Below are positions 56,301 through 64,000 of a stretch of 64,000 nucleotides of DNA, piece after piece. Position 1 is the stretch's first letter, and each line of letters opens with the position of its first letter. A program made the position numbers and the translations under genes. The stretch spans positions 1 to 64,000 of the forward strand of contig JAKEKT010000109.1 of the NCBI GenBank assembly GCA_021495925.1, given 5' to 3'. The notes under the pieces were generated by a model, which worked only from the letters and a program-made list of their open reading frames with translations, did not search any database and had not been told where the DNA came from. The DNA comes from Diplodia intermedia (lineage: Eukaryota; Ascomycota; Dothideomycetes; Botryosphaeriales; Botryosphaeriaceae).

Positions 56301-58120
56301 TTTGCGCCTAACTTCGAAGAAGCAGATGAGGCCGTCGATGCCGAGATGAGCTTTCCGGTGGCCCAGTAGTGCGTTTCGAAGCAGCCACGCTCTCCCTTTT
56401 CGGACCTTTCGAATACCCATTTCAAGTGTCCTTTGCAGGTGACTCGTATACGCTCCATCACTTCAACAACGTACTTTTGTGACTCGAAGGAAGCCCCAGG
56501 TTGACCGAGAGTAGTTTTCAGTTTCTCGTAGACTGACAGCAAGAACGAGAAGGCGTAAAAGCTCGCCGCTGTGAAGATACGATGGCCTGAGAAATCTCCG
56601 CACGTGAGGGCGACGGCTGGACAGTCACCAAACGGCACCGCCCTGTCCTCATCATGTACCGGAATACTGCACACGGAGAGGACGTGCTCCAAGTTTCTCC
56701 TCAAGACGAAATTTTCGTGCTCGCTCGACGAGAGTGAAAGGTGCCCGAACGGAGTTGCGCAGAAATGCTCGTCCACAGTCCACAGGTCCGATGCAGGGAC
56801 CAGAGACGACCTCCACAAGCCGTTGCTGTGCGTTGCTTTCGAAGTGATCTGCAAGCGGTAAGCCAAGGTGATCTCCACCCGGCCCGATCTGATGAAGTCC
56901 GCTTCGACTTTGTTCCTGTTGACGATCTTGTACCACTTGTTCTCCACTTCTTCGATCCGCTGCGGTACTCCGTTAACGAAGAGCGCTAGGATTAGGCCGG
57001 TGGACTCTGACGATCTTTCATGATCATCACGGCCTAGTCGCTCTACTCCTGGAAAGAGACTAGCCGTAGAGCCTTCGGCTCTCGGGGATGGAACGCTACA
57101 GTGCTCGAGCACAAGGCTGTATCCATGCGGGCCGAGTGATGTCGAATACCGCTCAGCAGCGCCCTGAACTTCAGTACCACCGCTGGGGCTGTCCGCCGCT
57201 GTGAAATCCAGCTGCCGGATCAGCACGTCCGTGTCGATCATGACGTTTGGAACCACCTCCACGTGCTCGTCCATGCTCCTTCCAGCCTTTCTCTCGAAGA
57301 CATGCTGCTGGAACACCGTCCCATCACGGATGAAATATTGCACCGAAAGTGTAAAGGGAGGCTCTTCATCGCGATCGTCGTTCTCGCCTTCGTCATCGTC
57401 ACAAAATGTGAACCTCGGCCAGCGATCCCGCACGAACTCCACGCGTGGCTTGCGGCCGTCGAGCGCGCGCACGACGTCCGACTCGTCTTCCATGTACAGA
57501 CCACACAGCGTGGCGGAAGGGTTGGTCGCGAGGTCCGCCAACGCCTGTGCACGCTCCTGGATCAGCGACGGCTCGGGAGTGCTTGGAAGGTCGAGGCAGA
57601 GGAAGCCGGAGCGGCCGGCATGATGGCCCAGGTAGCGGGATAGCTGGACGAGGTTTCCGTGGACATTGACGGTTGCTGTTGTGCCATTGCCGTCACCGAA
57701 AGAGGTGTAGGCGTCTGTGTGGTGCTGTTGCTGTTGCTGTTGGTGATGTCCCGAGGCGGTACTTGGGTCCGTGGCTTTGGGGATGGAAATTCTTTCTGAT
57801 TTGGGATATGGGTATCTGAGTGGTTGATGCTCCGGCGGGCCTGAACTCGGACTGTTAGCTGATGGATGAAGCTAAGGCTGTGAGGGTCGTTACGCACCGA
57901 ACAAGTAAGTCTTGAATTCCTCACTGCCCTCATCGGGGAGCGCATCGAATGTGGCAGCATGTACTGAGCGTCGATCTTCGCCCGATGACGTGGAGCGAAG
58001 GCGTGGGGAATGGCCGGAGCTCATAGAAAGAGATGGAGACGACATCCGCGGGGAGCTGGGGCTGCTGGTTGTGGCCCCCGGCGGGAGAGCCGCGACCATC
58101 GATATGCTTGGGAACAACAT
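53336..58120 (-). CDS. Very large CorA-like membrane protein (MIT superfamily)
   Basis: Two exons (57898-58120, 53336-57840) give 1575 aa. The intron is GTGCGT..CAG, phase 1; exon 1 codes MLFPSISMVAAL to TYLFG and splices into PPEHQPLRYPYP. The first ~130 residues are disordered with a poly-Gln run. The central ~1200 residues form a large soluble region with no named domain I recognise. A long charged helical segment rich in Arg/Glu (VQELERCRARIRSFGQSL, DRLDRVRDDLNL) precedes two membrane helices at about 1436-1489 (LFTYITAFFLPLGFAISIFS and LPIVGALAVAAVTLFIVIV). This stalk-plus-two-helix end is the CorA/ZntB/Mrs2 architecture. The GMN pore signature after helix 1 is replaced by FSMSDGM, so metal transport is uncertain. 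Similar giants are common in Pezizomycotina, often near immunity-type genes. Role unknown. Confidence 0.85.
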
Positions 58121-59584
58121 GTCCGCTCTGTCCGGGTGTCACTCAACCACTTAGTGGACCACAAGCGTACGAGATGGCCTCCGTTTGGTCCCAGGTTCGA
58201 CCTAGATTTCCAGGCGCCTTTTTATGGATGGTCGGAAGGCTTGGAGAAGGCTGCCCGAACTCTACGGAATATTGCGCAGAGCCGCATCCCCAATGACTTG
58301 CGGATACCCTCGGCATCTTCTAAGCCGAGAGGGCTGTCTGGTGGATCTTTTGCTGCAAGACGGGAAAGAAAGCAGTATTTCCAGGCGAAAGGTCGGCCCT
58401 GCCCCGCTCGATCAACATGTTCACCGTAAGATCGAGTCTAAAAGATTAAGCTCTAGCGCCGATCTTCTGACTCTTTATCATAAAGAGATACAAAGCCATA
58501 CCAATGGAGGTAAATGCCCACGCAAAGTTTGCCTTCGACTTGACCGGTTCCGCCGAGGCACCGGATGCTACCACTCGACGAATGGCGGCCTCTCTTTTCT
58601 CGGGGCATGCAGGAACAGGTGTCAGCTCCGCCGGGCTATCGACGAAAGGGAAAGCTGATACCTCACAGACATGTCGTGATTCGACGAACGGGAAAGGATC
58701 TGGAACCGGTGGCCTTCAACGGCTAGCCCGAGAGCGATGACACGTCCCTCGACCACCCCACTGTTTTTTTTTCCCCACCGTTTGCGCTGGCCACCCCCCC
58801 AAAAATCTTTGTCGACATCGACACGAGTCGAGGCTTCGGAAGGAAACCAAAACTTCTGCCTTTCAAAATGCGGATCTCTCCAAGCACTGCGCCATAACGG
58901 ATCGGGATGACGAACCGGTCGGATATAGATGAGTCCAGGGAAACCCCGAATGCGTCGACACAACGTCGAGACACGAACGACCAACATCTCTGAGCCAAGT
59001 CCGTAATGTTCCTGGAAACGCAGCAGATAAGGCCCGGGCCGTCCGCTGCGGCACGGTACGATGCGAGAAGATGAGATAGCCGCACGCAACGTGGATGGGG
59101 AAAGAGAACCCGGTCCGTTTTTAAAATGGAGACGCACCCTGGCCATCTTTCAACGGCTGCCTGCAGCAGAGGCCACCGAGCACACAAGAGATACGGGAAA
59201 GCCCGCCAGCTGGTCGGGAAAGAACTGGCGAACTTGCATCCATGAAGCGGGGTATATGCTTAGGCATCAAGCACGCCATGCACGCTTATTCAAGGTATGT
59301 GTGATGGTCGCAGGGAGCAAATCGGTTGCCTTTGAACTCATAACTTATTCGATACATAATTTTTTTTGTCCGCTTCCGACCGGAAGGTTGCTCCGAGTTC
59401 CCGCCAAACCCTCAAGTATGTACAGAGAAATCGCCCGAGTGTGTTCGGGAGGGGGTATGTACTGAAAGAAAGCCAGAAACGAAGATTAACGGGACCAAGA
59501 GGAAAACAGTGCTTCGGCAGGCTCGAAAGAGGCAGGCCATCGACTCGACAAGGCAGCACAGCACAGCACAGCACAACGGATCGC
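58121..59584. other. Promoter region of CorA-like gene and 3' flank of GH53 gene
   Basis: 1.5 kb between two minus-strand genes. Contains short T and C runs near 58763-58800 and CACAG repeats just right of 59556. Frames are short and without domains. The AT-rich stretch 59330-59370 could hold a promoter or terminator element. No gene seen. Confidence 0.55.
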
Positions 59585-60724
59585 CTAGAGCGCACCGATG
59601 GCAGCGATGCCGGCCCTGGCCTGGCCGTTGCTGTCGACGAGCAGGTTGTCGGCGCAGCTGGAGCCGAGGGCGCCGTTGCCGATCCAAGCGGGCTCCCAGT
59701 AGTAGAAGCCGACGCCGCCGGAGACGGCCTCGACGATGGCGCCGACGTCCTTGATCCAGGTGGCCTGGCCGGCGGCGGACTTTGGGATGTAGTCGGTGTC
59801 GGAGGGGAAGGTGTAGGCGGGGCTGGGGCAGCTGGCGGGCCAGTTGGTCTCGGCGACGACGAGCTCCTTGTCGGCGTAGGCCGCGGCGAGCTGCTCCAGC
59901 GAGTACTGGAGCGAGCCGAGGTAGGCGTCCTCGTTGTAGAAGGGGTAGTAGGAGACGCCCATCATGTCGAAGTCGGTCGTCAGAAGCGGGCCCTGGCCGA
60001 GGATCTCGCCGTACCACCACGTCTGCGTGCCGGAGTCCCAGCCGTTGTCGAGGTGGATCATGATCTTGGGCGTGGGCGACAGGTCGCTGTCCTTGATGCC
60101 CCACGCGGCCGAGTGCAGCAGCGAGGCGATGTTGTAGTAGGACGAGGTGCCGCCGAGCGGCCACAGCAGCCCGGCCCGGATCTCGTTGCCGATGGACATG
60201 ATGTCGGGCGTGATGCCCGCGCTGGCGTACGCGTTGGCCACGGACTTTGTGTACTCGTAGACCTGGTTGGTCAGGGTGCCGATGGTGGAGTCGTCCCAGG
60301 CATCGGGCGTGGTCTGGCAGCAGGAAAGTCAGTCAGTCAGTCGGACACGCAGGTGGTGGATTGATTGCGGGCAGTATAATCGGGAACTTACCTGGTGCGA
60401 GGGGTCGGCCCAGGTGTCGGAGAGGTGGAGGTCGAGGTAGACGCCCATGCCGGCGGCGACGACGCGCTTGGACAGCTCGAGGTTGTAGTCCAGGTCGTAG
60501 TTGCCGTCGGACGGGTTGACCCAGACCCGCTGGCGCACCGAGTTGACGCCCGAGTCGGCGAGGATGTCTTCCAGCGCCGCCGTCGAGCCCGACGTGGTCT
60601 TGTAGGTCTGCCCGCCGTCCTCGAGCATCAGCAGGGACGAGATGTCGACGCCCTTGTAGGCGATGCTGTCTCCGAGCACCGCTGCGGGTGCAAGGAGCAG
60701 CGAGAAGGTGGAGAAGCTGAACAT
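59585..60724 (-). CDS. GH53 arabinogalactan endo-beta-1,4-galactanase
   Basis: Two exons (60392-60724, 59585-60313) give 353 aa, the usual GH53 length; the intron (GTAAGT..CAG, phase 0) holds an AGTC repeat. The signal peptide is about residues 1-18 (MFSFSTFSLLLAPAAVLG). Family landmarks: GVDISSL near the mature N-terminus, NSVRQRVWVNPSDGNYDL, YLDLHLSDTWADPSHQ, the acid/base Glu155 in SIGNEIRAGLLWP and the nucleophile Glu266 in VVAETNWP. These (beta/alpha)8-barrel enzymes cut beta-1,4-galactan side chains of pectic rhamnogalacturonan I. The next gene upstream on the same strand is a sugar transporter, which could take up the products. A TATA-like element lies about 70 bases upstream. Length and motifs are complete, so it is probably active. 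Confidence 0.95.
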
Positions 60725-61568
60725 GCTGGGAAACGAACGAATGGATGGATTGAAGCAAAGAGCGAGGTAAGCAGAGATCAGCGCCAGTTATTATACAGCA
60801 CCATGAAGCAGCACCGCCCGCGACGGGACGGCTCAGGCTGCGCGGATAGCCGACATCGCACTACGTTTGCCAAAGGGCTGTTTCAACTTTCTCCACCAAT
60901 TGCCCTTCAAACCGGCCGTCATGTGGGAGTGTTTCAAGAGCGCTACAGGCCGTGGGCTGCATTACCCAAAATACCCGGCCGCGTCCGTCGGCGCACCGAG
61001 CCATATGCAGAGTAGGGCTGGGGCTTAGCATCCCCGTTCGGGCCGGGTGTCGACGCAAGCCTGCGTCTCAGGCCTCGCTTGCGCTCCCGATCGGGTAACC
61101 CCTGAGTCGGCGCCGCGCTCGCTTGCGCTCTGTTTGGACGTCCTTCGGCGAGCATTGATGCCTCGCTGACGCCTTGATCGAACTGCCGTCTCGGCGCTCG
61201 ACTTGCGCGGACATCTGCTGACCAACGGCGGATCGCATGAAGCCGGCTTATTAGTGCTGCTTCCTCCTAAGCTTTCATCTGTGCGACATATGGCGCATGG
61301 GTTGGCCTACGGCCGGGATCCGATTGGTGGCATCGCCTATACAACACACTTCTGGGATTGCTCCCAGCAACCTCGTCAACCCCATAATCCTTGCATCTTC
61401 TTCGAAAAGGCGCGCGTCGCTGAGGTCACCATCAATTTACATCTACGCAGCAAGCACGCTATCATAATTCGTGATTCGTAAGCCCAAGCCGGAGAGGCTC
61501 ACCAGGGGTATCAAAGAAGGCTTCACGCCCCACCCACCTGCATCTTCCCACGCCTTCGACAAAAAAGC
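60725..61568. other. Promoter region of GH53 gene and 3' flank of sugar transporter
   Basis: 844 bases between two minus-strand genes. It would contain the regulatory sites of the galactanase. The stretch 61.0-61.2 kb is GC-rich with repeated GCTTGCGCTC words. No gene seen. Confidence 0.55.
60790..60795 (-). promoter_or_regulatory. TATA-like box upstream of GH53 gene
   Basis: TATAAT on the minus strand, 66-71 bases upstream of the GH53 ATG, within CTGTATAATAACTGG. Spacing is suitable for a core promoter; motif-only evidence. Confidence 0.45.
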
Positions 61569-63462
61569 TCAGGCTTCCTCCGCACCACTCACAACCTTCG
61601 TCGTCGCACCGGTCTTGCCAGCCCCCGAAGCCGTACCGTCGACACCAACAACAACGATGCCCAGCTCGGCGGCAATGTCGAACAGCCTCGCCTTCTCCTC
61701 GCGCGCGCGGGCGTCGCCAAACACGGCGTCCATGTCCTCCAGGCTCCTGCCGCGCGTCTCTGGCACGCAGAAGAAGGTAAACGCCAAAGCGAGCAGGCAG
61801 AAGGCGGCGAAGAAGAGGTAGGTGCCGTAGCCGACGGCCTCCAGCATGCCGGGCGTGACGAGGCCGACGACGAAGTTGCACATCCACGTGGCGCTGGTGG
61901 TGACGGACATGGCCTTTGCGCGGTTGCCCAGCGTGAAGATTTCCGCCGGCAGCACCCAGCCGATGGGCGCGAACGAGTACGAGAAGTTGACGTCGTACAG
62001 GTAGATAAAGGCGATGCCCGTCCAGCCCGCCGCCTTGTGCGATGAGAGCGCGTCGCCGTAGCCGCCGACGATGCCGCCGACGACGGCGAGCGAGACGCAC
62101 GTGCCGAGCGCGCCGCTCATGAGCAGCGGCCGCCGCCCGACCTTGTCGATGAGGAGGAGCGCGGGGAGCGTGGAGAGGGTGTTGACGATGCCGTAGACGC
62201 CCGTCGCGAGGAGGGACGTCGTCTTGCCCGACAGCCCCAGCTGCGCGAAGATGGTCGGGGCGTAGTATATCAGAGCGTTGCAGCCCATGAACTGTTGGAA
62301 GAACATGACGCCGCAGCCGACGGCGAGGCGCTTGGAGGACGGCCGGCTGGAGACGAGCGATGCGTATTGCGCCAGGTACAGGGCGATGCCGGTCTTGCCG
62401 GGATACTTGTCCCGCGCGTACGACTCCTCGAAGAGGACCTCGGCCTTGATGGCCAGGTATTCGCGGCACAGCGAGTCCGAGTCGATGTGGGCTCGGCGGA
62501 TCCTGGCGAGCGCGGACAGAGCCTTGTCCTCGTCTTTGCGCATGAGGTGGTACCGGGGTGACTCGGGATAGAACAGCATTCCCAGGCCAAGGATCACGGC
62601 CGGCACGATCTGCAGTGCCAGAGGGAGCCTCCACGATGCTTCGCTTTGGCCGGTGCAGCCGCTTGGGCCGACGTCCGCGAGCGGATCGAATTCTGGCTCG
62701 GAGGCGGAGCCGGCGGTGTAGGCAATACCCGGAGCACACCTCGTGCCACCGATATACTGAGTGCCGTATTCTAGCCAGTAGCTAATCAGGATTCCCAGAG
62801 TGATACTCACTGCAGCAGTCAGCAAGTGTCAAGTTCGGTTGCGGGTGATTGCTGCTTACATTGTTGCAAAACGACCAGTGTGCCGCGGATCGCCGGGGTC
62901 GAGACTTCGGACATGTACATTGGCACGATCATGGTGAGCATTCCGACGGCAAATCCCGCAATCGCGCGACCTGCATCCATGAGCTTCGAGTCATTTCTGT
63001 GATGCTTGAAACCAGCGTACCTGCAAAAAGCATGACGATGGAGTCGGCGCCGGCTTGGAGGGCAGAGCCGAGGGTGAAGATGACCACGGCAACGAGCATC
63101 GATCCTTTCCGACCAACGCGATCCGCGACCGGACCGTTGACCAGTGACCCGAGCCAGGCGAACAGCAGCAGCGTCGACACGAACCAGCCCTTGAAGTTGC
63201 TGTCCAAGTAGATCCGCGGGAACTTGGCGGCGAAAGACTCCATGGTCAGGACGCCCGAGACTACGCCCTGGTCATACCCGAAGAGAAAGCCTCCCAAGGA
63301 CGCGAACTTGAAAAAAAAACAAAGGTCAGTTCACGCTGGTATCAGCCTGTGCATGACGCTTACCGATGCCAACCCCAGGATATACGGGTTCTCGCGCAGC
63401 TGGCGCAGAACGCCTTTGTCGGACGCGGCGTACAGCTCGCCGCCGGCATCTTGGTCCGCCAT
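61569..63462 (-). CDS. MFS sugar porter (hexose or related sugar transporter)
   Basis: Four exons (63364-63462, 63021-63306, 62860-62970, 61569-62809) give 578 aa. All three introns have clean signals (GTAAGC..AAG, GTACGC..CAG, GTAAGC..CAG). Sugar-porter signatures are present in order: GGFLFGYDQGVVSGVL in helix 1, DRVGRKG after helix 2, a GRAIAGFAVG block before helix 4, PESPRYHLMRK after helix 6, FFQQFMGCNALIYYAP in helix 7, DKVGRRP after helix 8 and PETRGRSLEDMD after helix 12. These place it firmly in the sugar porter family. A longer than usual extracellular loop with cysteines lies around residues 185-225 (TRCAPGIAY...SGCTGQSEASW). Its substrate could be galactose, a galacto-oligosaccharide, quinate or another polyol; proximity to GH53 favours a galactan product by inference only. 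Confidence 0.93.
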
Positions 63463-64000
63463 CGTATTCAATGAATCGTGTGTCGGCGGCTGGTGCGGGG
63501 GTGACGGGATAATTGCAGCAGCCCGGTTCCCCCGGCGAAAGCTGGGTTTTGTACCGCTCGCGCGAGATCTTGCTCCGAAGTGTGGGGAGAGACGTTCACC
63601 ACTTCCCCCATTCCCGTGACCATGTGTCTGCGGGGAAATGTTGCTGGTGTTGTGGGGCGTGGGGCCCCGGGTGGGATGCTCCAGCCCGTCGCCGGCCAAT
63701 CGCGTGCCTGCGCCAGCTGACCCGGTCACATCGCACTTCGGCGCACCAGTGGATACGGCCGTTGCTGCCGGCTTCGCGCCCCAGTTGCTCGTGATCGTTC
63801 GGCTTGGTCGCCGGTGAAAGCCCCGGGGTGGAAATGACTTGCATTCTGAAGGTCCTAACGTATAACCTGTGTGGATGACATGTGAGCCGGATCCGGGACT
63901 TGCCAAGCACGAGAATGAACTTGCATCTCTCCCACATGAGTACTACCTTCTCCCTCAAAATGCCATAGTCTTTGGCATTTCGTGACCGGCAACGTTGATG
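63463..64000. other. Upstream region of the sugar transporter
   Basis: The last 538 bases hold the transporter promoter and continue past the window edge. GC-rich with CCCCGG blocks, the kind of sequence where CreA-type carbon-repressor sites (SYGGRG) occur; several CCCC[AG]C-like words are present (for example near 63480-63500 and 63665). No gene seen. Confidence 0.5.

Noticed and set aside
58180..58215. GGTTCGACCT resembling a tRNA T-arm
   Set aside because: Only a short stem forms and no anticodon arm or acceptor stem lies at proper distance.
59366..60364. A 332-codon plus-strand frame over the galactanase
   Set aside because: Antisense shadow of GH53, rich in Gly/Val/Asp as expected from complementing a GC-rich gene.

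Overview
This 64 kb window comes from a filamentous ascomycete (Pezizomycotina). The genes are large and intact. They are interrupted by short introns of about 44-150 nt with GTRNGT donors, CTRAY branch sites and YAG acceptors. The products are typically fungal: SRP68, a mitochondrial PPR protein, a yapsin-type GPI aspartic protease, GH45 and GH53 wall hydrolases, S1/P1 nuclease, a MYND protein, a full-length ABCC transporter and a very large CorA-like protein. A Dothideomycete is my best guess, but nothing in the window proves a species. I found no transposon, rRNA, convincing tRNA or CRISPR. Sixteen protein-coding genes are supported; all exon-intron models were worked out by hand and each keeps an open frame across every junction.

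Layout. 1.9-5.0 kb: BCAS3/WD40 autophagy-type protein (+). 5.0-12.4 kb: 7.4 kb with no recognisable gene. 12.4-13.7 kb: orphan seven-TM membrane protein (-). 13.7-17.1 kb: another gene-free stretch, GC-rich in part. 17.1-23.4 kb: three oxidoreductase genes side by side, a phenol-hydroxylase-type FAD monooxygenase (-), an NAD(P)-dependent epimerase-like protein (+) and an aldehyde dehydrogenase (-). 26.3-29.4 kb: two secretory-pathway hydrolases converging on a CT-rich minisatellite, an aspartic protease (+) and an S1/P1 nuclease (-). 30.2-35.5 kb: three orphan minus-strand genes (AT-hook/coiled coil/Cys-rich; poly-Glu/Gln; Cys-containing basic). 36.3-36.9 kb: MYND-finger protein (-). 37.6-42.5 kb: ABCC exporter (+). 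42.8-48.9 kb: SRP68 (-) and a divergent PPR protein (+). 49.4-63.5 kb: five minus-strand genes, namely GH45 endoglucanase, MFS transporter (BSC6-like), CorA-like giant, GH53 endo-galactanase and MFS sugar transporter.

How they may work together. GH53 releases galacto-oligosaccharides from pectic galactan, and the sugar transporter is the next gene upstream on the same strand, so the two could act as a small galactan-use pair. The monooxygenase, epimerase-like protein and aldehyde dehydrogenase could form a minor catabolic or secondary-metabolite group, but only adjacency supports this. The secreted or surface enzymes (protease, nuclease, GH45, GH53) fit a saprotroph or plant-associated life. 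SRP68, the PPR protein and BCAS3 are housekeeping genes. I did not find a clear, previously undescribed system. The most unusual items are the orphan gene block at 30-35 kb, a probable GC-AG intron, a 15-nt micro-exon, the CorA-like giant without a GMN motif, and the long gene-free stretches.
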